A DNA stretch of 64,000 nucleotides, from positions 32,548 through 96,547 of the forward strand of contig MNCI01016243.1 in NCBI GenBank assembly GCA_015680685.1, given 5' to 3'. Positions 33,191 to 44,067 of the stretch are shown piece by piece. The stretch comes from Gnetum montanum (taxonomy: Eukaryota; Streptophyta; Gnetopsida; Gnetales; Gnetaceae). Position numbers and translations under genes: made by a program. The notes beneath the pieces were generated by a model. The model was not told where the DNA came from and made no database searches. It saw only the letters and a list, made by a program, of their open reading frames with translations. The stretch's first letter is position 1. Each line of letters starts with the position of its first letter.

Positions 33191-35870
33191 TATTTTTTTG
33201 TTTCAGATCTTGCTTGACCTAAGTGACAGTGCTCAAAAGGTCTTGGTCACCTTCCTTTTTATTGCTTTTCTCCTCTTCCATAAGTCCTAGGAGATGAATT
33301 TCCTGAGGAAAGATAGTTTCAGGTCTGGGTTCAAATCCTTTCAGACAAGGTGGAAAAGACTGTGCATGTGTAGAAATTTTATCTTTCAGTGATGAGGATG
33401 TAGATGCAGGGGGAAAGGACATAGGCTTGGAAGTACCTAGAGCAGTACTTTCCCTTGACATCTCACCCATGAAGCGCACTTCTCATTTCATAGGATGAGA
33501 AGGCTGTGAAGCTATCTTATGTGGGGTAGGGATTGCTAAATGGATTGGCCCCCTAATAATGAATGGTGCTAACGATGTTAGTATATGCAGTGGTGTGGTT
33601 TTTCTTGCAGGTGGTGTAGGGGCAGATGCCCAGGGAACATGTGGTGTAGGGGTGGATGACTGGGGAGAGACTCTCAAGAAAAATGGCTGTTGTAGGGTTA
33701 TATTAGCTGCTAGTGGTACTAGTGCACTATGCTGAGTCACACAGACTAGAAATGGCTGCTAGGGTGGTCTAGGATTACTGTCAACATTCATGGTGTTGAT
33801 AATGTAAAAGGCATTGTTGGTGTTAAGAGGATCTATGTAAACATGCAAGGATTGATTCTCGGGACTTACTAGGTTGCTTTCATCTAGCACCAGTTTCCCT
33901 TGATCGATCATCCTTTGGATGTCATCTTTTAATGCCATGCAATAATCCGTGTCGTGACCACACTATTGATGGTAGTAACAAAATCGCTCCAACCTAAAAC
34001 CCTTAGGAATCGGGGGCTCATTGGACAAAGCCAAAGAGGGGTTCCTAAGGAGTTCATAGTACCACTAATGTTTCCTGGCTCCCTCCTCCAACATCTTCTT
34101 GTGTTGGATGTACCCCGCTGCCAGTAATTGCTTCAAAAGATCTAAAGGCTTGACAGGAAATGGGGTATACTTTGAGTGATATTTATGCTCAAAGTTTGGT
34201 TTAGGTGGTACAGATGCTTTAGGTGTGGATATGGAAGGTTGACATGCGTTGCCATATTTGGGCACTGGGTTCGTTATAGGTGTGGCTAGTTTCTTATCAT
34301 TCTTGTTACTATTGTTGGGTTTGTCCTAGTTCACCACAGTGGCCACTATGGCTGTTGCAGCCTTACCCTTATCTTTTTCCTTCTTCATGAAGGTATTTTT
34401 ATATGTAATGTAGGCTGGGACTTACTTGCCTCAACCGCATCCTGTAAGCTCTTATTCTGGGCAAAAGCCTGACTAAGAGTGCATGGAGCAAGATTGCATA
34501 GCTTGGACTTGATAAAGTCGTTCACCACACCCTTAAAGGTAGCAAGAAAATGGGCCTCTGCAATGGGTTAATGAATCTCATTAAGGGTAGCACTCCAGCA
34601 TTGTATAAATTTCTGGACTAGTTCCAATGGATCTTGTTTCATGCTCATCAACTAATCCAGCATGACTTCTGGTCTCAAGTTATACTTAAAACACATCACA
34701 AACTAGGTCAAGAGATCCTCTAGGGTTGATATGGAGGAGCGTAGAAGGGCACAGTACTAATCTAGGGCTTTTTTGATCAGAGACGTAGTAAAGACATGAA
34801 TTATTATATGCAATCATTGTTGTAGAAGAAGGGACTCAAACCTGAACATAACAAGATGTGTGTTGGAATCACCCTCCTCATTGTATTTTGTGAAATGGGG
34901 CAGTGGCATCCCAGGGGATAAAGTTAGTGCGTGGACTACTGGGCTGATGGGATCATCCTAGTAGAAGTACATGACTTGTACCGTATCAAAACTAATAGCC
35001 TTGAGGTATTTTATTTCCTTTGTAAGGGTCTGGATAAGTTGAAATGCTTGATCTAGACCCACAGATGATGTGGATGATTGGGGAACTATTGGGGCAGCTC
35101 CTATCTGTGCTATGGTAGGGGCAGTGACATGACCCATAGGCAGTGCCATTGGGATTGCCCCTATGAACGGTGCTACTTGTACTATCGACCACTCAGTAGG
35201 TGGTGCTATTGGAGCAGTAGTCAAGGGTTGTGCTATGGGGTAGGCTGTTTTCATGGCCAGTGGGACAGACCCGAGTCCTGTGCTAGGTTGTACCATTTGC
35301 GAGACTTGGTAGGTTTGTTGTCTAGCGTAGTGGGACATCTGCAATGGTTGCAAAATAGGAGGATAAGTGAATGGGGTCCACCATGTGGATGGGCCTGGGC
35401 CCACCGTTGATGGTGGGGTAGGTGTAAATGCAGAAATGGACCTAGAGACTGCATGCAACTGTGAGGTAGGTACAGTTTCAATGTGGGGTAGGGTAGTTGT
35501 GATTAGTACATGATGCGATAAAAGAATGGATTGGAGAATAGTTGGTAGAGGAGTAGTGGCTGAGAACAAAATAGGGGACTAGGTGCATTGATACGCTGAG
35601 GGCATGCCATGACTACTGGTTGCTGATGGAATTGTGGGTTGTGATGGTCCATACGTGATCCTAAAGGGAGTAGTGATAAACAATGGGTCTATCTAGAAGG
35701 ATGGGGTAGGAGGGATGGTGGCAGGGTTGCTTTGACCCCCGCCCCCCCTCACATAGGATTGGGAATCTAGTTCTTTCTACTAGTCCTGGAAAGCCTCGTC
35801 ATGGTGAGACACTATGTCCCATGGCTCCCTAGACCTAGTCACCTACATTAGATAATCTAGGTGTTCTAAA
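33191..35870 (-). pseudogene. gag: Gag of element B
   Basis: The core gag fold is readable between about 34450 and 35000 (FKYNLRPEVMLD, KQDPLELVQKFIQCWSATLNE), matching Retrotrans_gag-type proteins. A long P/T/Q-rich N-terminal part (34958-35569) comes before it in reading order. A knuckle-like CYYHQ.CGHDTDYCMALKDD lies at about 33900-33985, followed by repeats of the PPFVIKVPP kind seen in C1 and G. The N-terminus begins near 35870. The leader, primer site and 5' LTR of B are missing, because copia-like sequence starts immediately. Poly-G/C at 35741-35750 shifts the frame. Confidence 0.78.
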
Positions 35871-35885
35871 ATGATGTATTCTTAA

Positions 35886-35940
35886 GATATATGTTTATAT
35901 GCATTTTCTTAATTTTTGGACATTACCAAAATGGGGAGAT
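35886..35940 (+). other. Polypurine tract and pol end of copia-like element K
   Basis: ACCAAAATGGGGAGAT directly precedes a TGTGGAAATTTG LTR start. This is the usual end of Ty1/copia interiors (a G-rich tract ending in GAT). Only about 55 bp of interior remain. Confidence 0.6.
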
Positions 35941-36298
35941 TGTGGAAATTTGTCTATTTTAAAAAGTTTAGGAAAATGAAGTACAAGGATGTTTGTGTGG
36001 TTGTTGTATTTACAAGGGCAAGAGCAAAGGACTCAAGGACTCACAAGTAAATTCAATATCACAAGGACTAAAGGGAGCATGGAAGAATACAAATACTTTT
36101 GGAAAAATGTGTTTATTTTTGTTGAAGATTCTTTCTAAATGTTTTTGCATGTTTTTTGGGGGGTTTTGGCTCATTTTGATGATTCTAGGAGGTTATAAGG
36201 TCTATGGGAACTTATTTGGAGGTATCTAGAGGCTCCTAGCATCAAAAAGAGCAATCTTATTTTTGGCCCCTATAAAAGAGATATCATTCCCATACCAA

Positions 36299-36510
36299 AG
36301 ACATCTTTCTAGAAGGAAACATAGGTGAAAACATCTCTAAAAAATAGTAGACATCTTTCATAAAAAAAATATGTCTTTTACCAAACCAAGATGTCTTCCT
36401 AGAGTTGAGGCTAGTTATACAAAGATGTCTTTCACCAAATGAAGACATCTTTTCAAAATAGAGGCTAGATGTAGAAATATGTCTTATCCACAAAGGAGAC
36501 ATCTTCCATG
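36299..36510. repeat. AGACATCT/AGATGTCT motif cluster in K LTR
   Basis: About nine copies of AAGACATCTT-like words occur in both orientations within 210 bp, just downstream of the TATA box. The same words recur about eight times at 38553-38680, upstream of another TATA box. Transcription-factor sites or small hairpins are both possible. Confidence 0.55.
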
Positions 36511-36817
36511 ACCATTAGATATCCATTTTAGAAGTTCTAAAATGAATTTTAAAATAGTGGCTATAAGAAAACTTCATTCTCATTGGGAAAGAAGAAAGAA
36601 AAGTATACTCTCAATTGTAATCATCTAGAAATCATTGTAATCATTATTCTTATTCATTGTATTATTTTTTGTATTTTTGTAAGTGGTAAAAGTGTGTTAT
36701 GCTTCAAAGTACAAAGATCAGGAAAATTAGATGCATCCTCTCCTTGTAATTGTTATTCTCTCTTGTTATCCTATGGGGTTAATGTGATTCTTACAGGAAG
36801 GCATCTTGCTTGATCTT

Positions 36818-37130
36818 GATGGAATCCTATGGGATTGAGTGTTCGTGTAGTATCATAATACTCTAGAGTAGAGCTCTAGTTGTAAAGGTAGTGAGATCCT
36901 TAAAACCACATTCTAAACTTGTTGAGACCTTGTGGGGTTAAGTGGTTGATGTAGTGTAACAACACTCCAAAGTGAAGCTTGAAGATTGTATAGGGTGTGG
37001 TACCCTCCAAACCATCTTTGAGCTTGTTGGAACCTTGTGGGCTTGAGAGTTGCCATAGAAACAAAACTCTCCTTAGTAGAGCTCAAAGTTTGTAAAGGTT
37101 GTGGTTCCATCTAAACCATATTCTTGAAGG
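36818..37130. repeat. Three-copy ~105-bp tandem repeat in K LTR
   Basis: Copies begin tcttgatggaatcctatggg, cttgttgagaccttgtgggg and cttgttggaaccttgtgggc. They share the order acactcc / agagctc / ggt..gtg..acc..aaaccat. The inverted J LTR at 41760-41950 carries diverged copies of the same unit. Confidence 0.65.
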
Positions 37131-37439
37131 AATAAAGTTTAGAGGTGTGCAAGAAATCTACCCTCTAAGTGTGGACTACCCAAGTTGAGAAACCATGTTA
37201 GAATTGGTCATATGCTTGAGATTGTCCAACAATTATTGAGTGCCTAGCTAGAGTAGGAAAATCCTCCTTACTATTTGATATGGAAGGAGTGGTGATCTCC
37301 TTGAACTACCATCCATTTGGAGGACAAGGTACTATAGCTGCATCCATTTTCTTACAAAAGTAAGAGATGTTCCTACCATTCATCCCAATAGTATAAGAAA
37401 AGGCTTTAGCAACTTCTTGAGAGTGGATCTCATTTGGCC

Positions 37440-38397
37440 TCTAGCAGATTTGGACCTTTTCAACTAAGGAGAGACCCATACAAGTGATGCAAACTCCTTC
37501 TTCCTTAATTTATAAGGCTTGGTGCTAGGTTTTGTAACTTTAGTATGGGTGGAGCTTCTTTGTTTTGAATACTCATCAAGGGTCCTTTTACCTTTAAGTA
37601 AAGGCATATCAGGAATGGAAAATTCTCTTTGATAAATCAACAAAATGATGAGAAGAAGATGCTCATAGACTCTCTCCTTGATGAAGAGACCTAACATTTT
37701 TTTGCAAAGGATATGGCCCAGGCCTAGTGGCTGACTAGTGAGAAGGTAATAAAGAACAAAGGCTTGAGTTGGCAAAAAATATTTGGAACTTTCCCCTTTT
37801 ACAACAATATTATACAATACAATGAAAAAAAGGGTGGAAGTATCTAAAGCCATATGACTTATAAGAACTTTCCCACTATGCAAAGAAATTAAATGACTAA
37901 GCAAAGCATCACAAAATTCCTTGTGAAAAATAGGGATTACACCATTCATGAAAATATTAGACATTGAATGGATCATAACCTTATGAACATCAAAACAAGA
38001 GATCCCAAGAAAGGCATTCAAAAATTATGGAGTAATCTCAATTAACATTCCCCTAATAGTGAATGTAAAGATACCAACAGTAGCACTTGTATTTGTAATG
38101 TTACTATAAAACATTCTAATGAGTATTACAAGAACATAAAAGTTTATGAAGATAAATGAAATTCAATTCAACATCTGGAAAAATTCCATAAGTTCCTTAT
38201 GATGTCATTGTTAAAAGTAAAGGAATCTCCTAGAAACCTTAGCAACAAAACAAGTTACCTCAAATATATGTTGAGCTTCAGTGGATCAAAATCAAGTATA
38301 AGTGTTTGCATTACTTGATGATGCATACTTTAACTTCTTTATCTTTCTAGAAGGATCCTTAGATGTTGCAATATTTTTGTAATCCATCAATCTACAA
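37440..38397 (-). pseudogene. Transposon-associated ORF (plant transposon protein-like)
   Basis: The minus strand starts MDYKNIATSKDPSRKIKKL at 38397. After stops and frame changes it includes GIFTFTIRGMLIEITP and then a 185-codon open stretch (37464-38021) with FHKEFCDALLSHLISLHSG and YYLLTSQPLGLGHILCKKML. The layout (an R-G-..-I-..-P motif, then a helical domain ending near a mid-protein GLGHI block) recalls the putative plant transposon protein domain found in many plant retroelement ORFs; this match is tentative. The C-terminus is basic (KRTLDEYSKQRSSTHTKV). A TATATAAA box lies about 100 bp upstream on the same strand. It lies between the gag remnant of J and the K LTR. Confidence 0.4.
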
Positions 38398-38495
38398 GGA
38401 GATGCACAAATTGTTGTTGTTGTGAAATCCCTAGTAATCTACTCTTAGTTATCTATGCTTGGATTTGGAAGAATGAGGGAAAATGAAGTGTTGGC

Positions 38496-38503
38496 TTTAT
38501 ATA
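38496..38503 (-). promoter_or_regulatory. TATA box upstream of the 37440-38397 ORF
   Basis: TATATAAA on the minus strand is followed after about 100 bp by the ATG at 38397. It is preceded on the same strand by a cluster of AGACATCT/AGATGTCT words (38553-38680), the same words found in the K LTR. Confidence 0.45.
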
Positions 38504-38999
38504 ATCATGACCATCAAGAATTTTTTATGAAAAGTTAAATGTATAACTTCAATAGTAGATGTCTATCCCACATCTATAGAAAACATAGATAGATGTCTAA
38601 CTCAAGATGTAGACATTTATGGATAGATGTCTATCTTCCTTTGTAGACATTTAATGATAGACATATTTAGGTAGATGTCTTAGCAAGAAAGATTTAGGGG
38701 ATAGCTACCATGGATTATAGTCTTAAAGGAAATTTTAAGTTAGATGAAAAATTAACTTTACTTACCTTACTTGCTGATGGAGATGAAGATGTCTAAGGGA
38801 CTTGAGAATGAGGTTCTCATTTGGAAGTTCCTTCTTTCATATAAATTTCTTCTATTTCTAATGTTTTCCTCCCTTTCACAAAATTTCTTATGAAGGTTCT
38901 TTCACATTCTTCCTTTCATTTAATTCTTTACCATTGTTTGTTCTCCTTGCCCTTTTGATTTATCCTCCATTTTTAAATTTGGGTAAGACCAAGGTGTCT

Positions 39000-40394
39000 T
39001 ATGATATGACTAGGTGTTCATGGGATAATATGTTAAATTTCAATTCCATTGCTTATGCCCAAATATATTACAATAATAACATCTAACCCTTTTATTTTTT
39101 TTAAAGTGATCAATCCTTGAAATTTCTCTTTGTTTGGAAGTAGCACCAATTAAAAATTCAATCTTTTGAGTAGCCTCTTCTTCAGATGAATTTTGTATAG
39201 ATGCTTCTTCTTGTTGATAGCATCCCAGCCCACTTTTATTGTGTGGACTTCTTCCTTTTCCTAGAATGATGCAATGGGATTCTTTCCCTTTGACTACTCT
39301 TTCATTCACAAGTTTGGTATCTACTAGTTATTTTTTCATCTATTCATAAGACAAGGTTAATTTTTTATTCTTAGCCCTTAGGTCTAAGTTTTCTTTTAGG
39401 AGGTCTAAAAATTTAATGTTAAGTAGAGATAAATATTGATCTTTTCCTTTAAAATCCTTCTTTAGTTTTATACTGATATTTTGAAAGGACAACAATTTAT
39501 TGCACCAAAGATCATACCTTTTCTCATTAGTTTCAATTACTTGGTTCTCATCTACAGTTATGTAGATGTTATCATCTGTAAGAGCCATGAAACTAAGATG
39601 TGAGTCCTTCGTAGTGTCATCAAACTCTTTCTCACTTTGTTCTCCATTGTCCTAGCTAGTGTAGAAGTTTTTATTTTCCAAATAATCTACATTTTTATCT
39701 CTTCATTGTAATCTACTAGTGCTAGGACACTCATGGTCACATGGCCTCTTCAACCACATACCAAATATTCTATGAAAATTTCATCAATATTTGAATTTGT
39801 AAAATTTTTACCTTTCTCTTTATCTTTGGATTAATTAGGATCTAGTTGATTAAAGCTTCTCCATTTCCTTGGAAGAATTATTTGAACTATTCTTAATATA
39901 AGAGCTATTTCATCTTCACTATTCATTTCTTGTTCAACTGGCTCCTTTTCTTTTTATGTATATTTTAGGGTGATAAGCTTTTCTTTTATAGCTCCTTCAC
40001 TTATGATATCAATCTCATAAGCAACCAAAGCACTTCGAAGCTCCTCAAACTTTAGTACCAAAAAGTCTCTAATTTATTCAAGTGACTTTTGGTCTAAACT
40101 TAGGCTATAGAGTTCTAGCCATTTTTATGATTACATCACTTTCTGGTAAATCCTTTCCCATTTCTCTAATTGTAACAATAAGATCATTTGTCCTAGATAA
40201 TTAGTCCTTAATATTTTCTCCTTCCTTCATTTTAAGCTTGTTATATTTTCTTTGCAATACTAAAAGTTTTGATTTTTTTTAACTATAGATGTGCCCTCAT
40301 AAGTAGCCTCTAAGGTTTCTCATATTTCCTTGATAGTTTTACATTGAGTTGTTCTATTAAACTCATATTTATTCAATGCACAATATAAATAATT
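39000..40394 (-). pseudogene. gag: Copia-type gag, C-terminal part (element J)
   Basis: The minus strand reads NYLYCALNKYEFNRTTQCKT then LEATYEGTS (40320-40394 and on), matching the conserved ALNALYCAL..EEFNRV block of plant copia gag proteins. It continues as a helical region with stops, then a coiled segment at 39340-39588 (KLTLSYE end), and a CCHC knuckle CYYCNIFGHKQWNC near 39040-39060. Such gag proteins package element RNA. The N-terminal part lies beyond the insertion, at 41300-41350 (MEKMDF-type block). Confidence 0.7.
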
Positions 40395-40400
40395 TTTTGA

Positions 40401-41293
40401 GAGAATGTTCGGGTTTGTATTACTGAAAGTTATGGTACACGAGTAAACAATTACAATGGGGGGGACATCAGGGATGGCACACTTTGAGGGGGGGGGACCC
40501 CGGAAAATCACAAATTTCAAAGCTCGGAGGACTCTGAGCTTAGCCACAGAACCTGAAAACCTAAAAACCTGAAAACCTCAAAAACCTCAGGGAGGGGGGG
40601 TGTGCACCCCCAACAAGGGGGACGCAACCCCAACAAAAAAACGAAACAAACAAGGGAGGGGGGGAGCGGCATGGGGGGGTGGCTGTTAGGGGCGAGTCGG
40701 TAGGCACACCAAGGCCGTTCCAGCTCATGAAGCAGGTCTGGTGTGCCGCGATGCTCCTCAGTGTGCATGAATTTCATGGCTTGTTGGATGCCCTGCATAG
40801 TAGCCTCTCTCCTGGTCCGATCAGCCAACGAGTCCCCTGCATCAGGGTGGAATCTTGTGGACGTGTGTCTGATGTGTCGTCTGAGCTCCTCCCAGGAGCT
40901 CTCACAACTAATGCCCAAAATGCTATATGGGCAACGCCCCCCCCCTGAGCCACTGATGGGCACTGTGTTCATGTGCCCGGTCAAGTTTTCGTTGCCATTT
41001 CTCCTCTTCCTCCTACAGGCGCTCGTGCTCCTCCCGGGCCACCCCGTCTTGGGCCAGATGAGCTGCCTCTTCCTGGCACAGATCCTCCCTGATTCGGTCC
41101 CAAAGCTCATTAATGAGCTGGGCCTGCGAGGTCTCCATCATGAGCATGTGCTACTGGCTCAGCTGTTGTGCTCGTTCACAAAGCTAGGTTTCATGGTCGG
41201 CACGCCACTGAGCCAAGGTCTCGGTCCACTTTGCATCTAAAATTTGTCGCTCAGCCTCCCGAGCAGCAGCAACCGCCTGTTGTAGCAACCGCC
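40401..41293 (-). mobile_element. GC-rich insertion with coiled-coil and J-domain coding sequence
   Basis: An 893-bp GC-rich, poly-G/C-bearing block splits the copia gag. TTTTGA flanks both sides (40395-40400 and 41294-41299), which fits a 6-bp target duplication. On the minus strand it encodes AAAREAERQILDAKW..., an E/R/Q-rich coiled coil with a few stops, and then, after a frameshift at a run of eight C/G, a J-domain-like segment. No RT, transposase or poly(A) tail is visible, and the ends are not obvious inverted repeats. Its base composition and readable CpG content differ strongly from the surroundings, so it looks like a later arrival. Confidence 0.6.
40517..41110 (-). pseudogene. J-domain-like ORF fragment
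   Basis: In the 197-codon open frame, residues about 60-115 read CPYSILGISCESSWEELRR, then TRFHPDAGD, then MQGIQQAMKFMH. This is the DnaJ J-domain order: a P-Y-.-.-L-G start, the HPD tripeptide, then a final helix. HPD is the motif that stimulates Hsp70 ATPase. The usual K after HPD is A here. The first ~45 residues are the out-of-frame shadow of the coiled coil, and the C-terminal ~70 residues are proline-rich and may be untranslated sequence read through. Confidence 0.6.
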
Positions 41294-41552
41294 TTTTGAA
41301 TCAAACATGAACTTATATTTCTCTTTAGAAGTCCATTTTCTCCATGGCTTGAGTGATTATGTGGTGTTGTCAATAGGTAATGTGTAGCCTTCAACAATTA
41401 ACTCCCATAATTTGAATTTCGTGCATTTGAATAATCCCTACATCCTTTCCTTCTAGTATGTGAAGTTAAATCAATTGAACATCAATGACTTGGTGTAACA
41501 CATCCTTTCCATACTTTACTCTTAAAATGTAAAGCACAAACTTAAGAGTACT

Positions 41553-41564
41553 AAGCTTTGATAC
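41553..41564 (-). other. Primer binding site of copia-like element J
   Basis: The minus strand reads TGGTATCAAAGC two bases after the LTR end CACA. It differs by one base from the common initiator-Met primer site TGGTATCAGAGC. It orients element J on the minus strand. Confidence 0.75.
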
Positions 41565-41566
41565 CA

Positions 41567-42210
41567 CTTGTGGATTGAGAAGTTAGAAGGGTGCTTGAAT
41601 AAGTTCCCCATTTAAAATCTCTATAGCCACAAAATCAAATTCAAATTTTACATGATTCCCCAACTTGGGTAGTTTACACATAGAGGGTAGATTCCTTGCA
41701 TACCTTTGAACTTTGTTGCTTCAAAAAATGTGATTTGCAAGGCACCATTACATATACAAGATTTGAGATTCATTCTGTAGAGTTTCATCACTGCAAAACC
41801 TCTAAACTCCACAAGGTTTCAATAAGCTCAAAATGTGGTTTAAAGAATCCCATAACCTTTATAAATGTGAGCTCCACATTGGAGTGTTTTGTCTTCGCAA
41901 AACCACTCAATCCCGAAATGTCCTAACAAGCTTAACAAAGATTTCTTCCCACAAGAAGCACATCAACCCCATAGGGCTACAAGAAAGAAAGAAAAAGGAT
42001 AAGAGAAAAGTATAACTAAATTTACAAAGTTCTTGTAGTGATGCTCACAACATAAAAAACATACAAATGATGAATCAATGAAGAATAACCACAAAAATAA
42101 CTTAAGCAGCCTTTGATAAATTTTATTATGAATAGTACTTTAATAATTCCTAAACTTTTACTTTGTCTTATAGCCTTAGAGTTTTTGAAAACTCCTTGAA
42201 ATTTATGCAA
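41567..42210 (-). mobile_element. 5' LTR of copia-like element J
   Basis: This minus-strand LTR runs from TGTTGCATAAATTTC at about 42210 to TCAATCCACA at 41567, followed by a primer site. It shares ctatggggttgatgtg, the 105-bp-type units and the ctaccctctatgtg block with the plus-strand K LTR. The two LTRs are inverted relative to each other, so they cannot be the two ends of one simple element. It truncates the 3' LTR of C1. Confidence 0.65.
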
Positions 42211-42215
42211 CAGCT

Positions 42216-42562
42216 ATTAAATGACTAGTACTATAGCAGGGTGCTACATTGGCATTGTAGCAGGGTGCTATGTTGGCACTGTAGCAGGGTGCTACCCCAT
42301 GCACTCTAGTAGGATGCTACACTATGCTACACTAGCACTATAGCAGGATGCTACGCTATGCAGTGTAGAAAGGTGCTACGCTACGCACTATAGGAAGGTG
42401 CTATGCTAGCACTATAGTAGGATGCTACGCTATGCTACGCAATGTAGTGTAGCAAGGTGCTATGTTATGCTATGCTATGCAGCATAGCAGCACATAACAA
42501 CATGTAACACTTAGCCATATTTATAGTTGTGATGCCGAGACCCAAAATTTTGTGGTGTTTCA
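42216..42562 (-). mobile_element. 3' LTR of element C1 (truncated)
   Basis: It begins TGAAACACCACAAAATTTTG next to a polypurine tract. It matches the C1 5' LTR start at 49265; by hand I count about 18 differences in the first ~143 bp, many of them CpG decay. After about 350 bp it is lost at the J junction. Most of it is the hairpin array listed below. Confidence 0.75.
42230..42500. repeat. TGCTAC/GTAGCA hairpin array in C1 3' LTR
   Basis: About ten units of roughly 24 bp alternate GGTGCTAC and GCACTGTAGCA-like words. Neighbouring words form inverted repeats (TGCTACA ttggc aTTGTAGCA near 42244). The matching array in the 5' LTR is at 48870-49185. Confidence 0.7.
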
Positions 42563-42580
42563 ATGGTCCTTCTTTGTTGA
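42563..42580 (-). other. Polypurine tract of element C1
   Basis: The minus strand reads TCAACAAAGAAGGACCAT, immediately before TGAAACACC. Confidence 0.75.
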
Positions 42581-43685
42581 CATCTGAAGGAGTGGCCCGA
42601 GAGATGTCGACAAAGAATTACAAAACACCAAGCAAACATGTCATAAACATCATTTGTTAGAACTAGATCGAATGTTATTTTACAATGCTCAAGAGTGTTA
42701 CAGGAATAAGGTTATGTTAGGGGAGAAGTCGTATAGGCAATGCTAGGGAGATGAAATTTAAATGATGGGAACAAAATGAAAATAGTGGATCGTGATGTAA
42801 GATGCAGATTTAGCATGGTTGATAGTGACCATGGCATGAAGTAGCTTGCCCCTGAAATGTTGACCTCTTGTTGAAGTGTTTATGAGATCATCAAAGTTCA
42901 TCCAAGGATGCGCCAATTGTGAAGCTGTAACATTGTTGCTTTTTTTTGGTGTGAGGTGAACCTTCTTTGCGTTCAACTTACTGTTGAATGTTAGCTGCAA
43001 GTTGGCCATCGAGAAGATGAGCTTTATTTCCAAGGAATGATTGATGTTACATCCACCTAGGCTTTGACTATGCAATAGAGGAGCCCCATAGGATGAATTG
43101 TGTTACATCAACCATAGGTTTAATGGTTGATATGAAGAGGATGCCATGTGTGTCACAGTGCATATGCATCAGTGGAGTGTGAAATCATAAGTATGTGGAG
43201 TATGAGAGGATATTGGGATGAATGAATGGATGTCCATAGGCTATAATAGGGATGGGGGGGTGTGCACTCTTGAGTGGCTTAACTAGTCCAATTATGCACA
43301 TCAAAGCAACATGATAACCTACTGCTGGGATGAAATGCACCTTTGCACGACCATCTGCAAGGCTTCATCCTACAAACACAAGTCAGAGAGGACAAGAAAA
43401 CCACAAAACATGAAATGCAAGTGCAAATGCCAGATGTGAAGATGCTGCAAGTGATAAAATGTGAATATTCCATGGGTGAAAAACTATGAAGATGCTGCAA
43501 ATGTGTAAAATTCTATGCTAGTCACAAGTGCTCAGAAAGCTAGTGAAAGTGCCAGGGTGATGATGTTGCAAGTTTTATGAATATTGTGCTAATGGAAAAT
43601 GCTCTAAAAGAATCACTAGAATGGTAGGAGGTGATGATGCTATGAGTGATCCTAGGGCAATGGCAAATGTTTGGGTCAGATTAGC
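42581..43685 (-). other. 3' untranslated region of C1
   Basis: No gene is visible. The segment around 43260-43400 corresponds to the 3' UTR of B near 21700-21800. A run of seven G lies at 43254-43260. Confidence 0.45.
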
Positions 43686-43687
43686 TA

Positions 43688-43920
43688 CATGCTAGTTTAA
43701 AGTCTTGGCAGACTATGAACCTAGTTTAAGGTCCTGGTAGATCATGATGTGCTAGTTTATAGTTCTAGCAGATTGTTGGATGCTAGTTTAATGTTGTAGT
43801 GGATAGTGGATGTTGTGCCAGTTTAACATCATGACCCAAGGACAAGCTATGCTAGTTTATAGTCATAGCGGACTATCTGTGTCAGTTTATAGTTATAGCA
43901 GACTAGTGCTTACCTTGCTT
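43688..43920. repeat. Covarying hairpin units in C1 (AGTC and GGTC types)
   Basis: Seven units have the GCTAGTTTA lead. They include AAGTCttggcaGACT, AGGTCctggtaGATC, ATAGTTctagcaGATT, ATGTTgtagtgGATA and ATAGTCatagcgGACTAT. One unit (near 43825) has lost its right arm. The spacing is 30-45 bp. The position matches the array after integrase in element B, although C1 has no pol. Confidence 0.75.
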
Positions 43921-44067
43921 ATACAAGGTGCGATGCTACATGTGTAGTTATGCTGTGTGTCTGCAAAATCCTGCCAAAAATCAACTAAAAAGAAAATAAC
44001 ATCAAACAACATCTACTATAAAAAAAGTTAAAATGTATGAATGAAAGGAAAGTAATGTAAAAGAGTG

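Larger units (their letters stand above)
35941..37250 (+). mobile_element. Plus-strand copia-like LTR (element K)
   Basis: It begins TGTGGAAATTTG after a polypurine tract and has a TATAAAAG box at 36271-36278. It contains an array of AGACATCT/AGATGTCT words (36299-36510) and a three-copy 105-bp tandem repeat (36818-37130). It ends with ctaccctctaagtgtggac, which matches, inverted, the LTR at 41567-42210 (ctaccctctatgtgtaaac). The right end is uncertain. It is read as a 3' LTR of an element whose body was deleted. Confidence 0.6.

Noticed and set aside
35078-35410. 110-codon plus-strand ORF rich in G, Y, W and C
   Set aside because: It is antisense to the P/T/Q-rich part of B gag (34958-35569), which has matches in C1; the composition is what the complement of that repeat gives.
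40679-41240. Two long plus-strand ORFs (89 and 165 codons)
   Set aside because: They lie opposite the coiled-coil and J-domain frame, which has recognisable motifs. High GC content alone produces these open frames.
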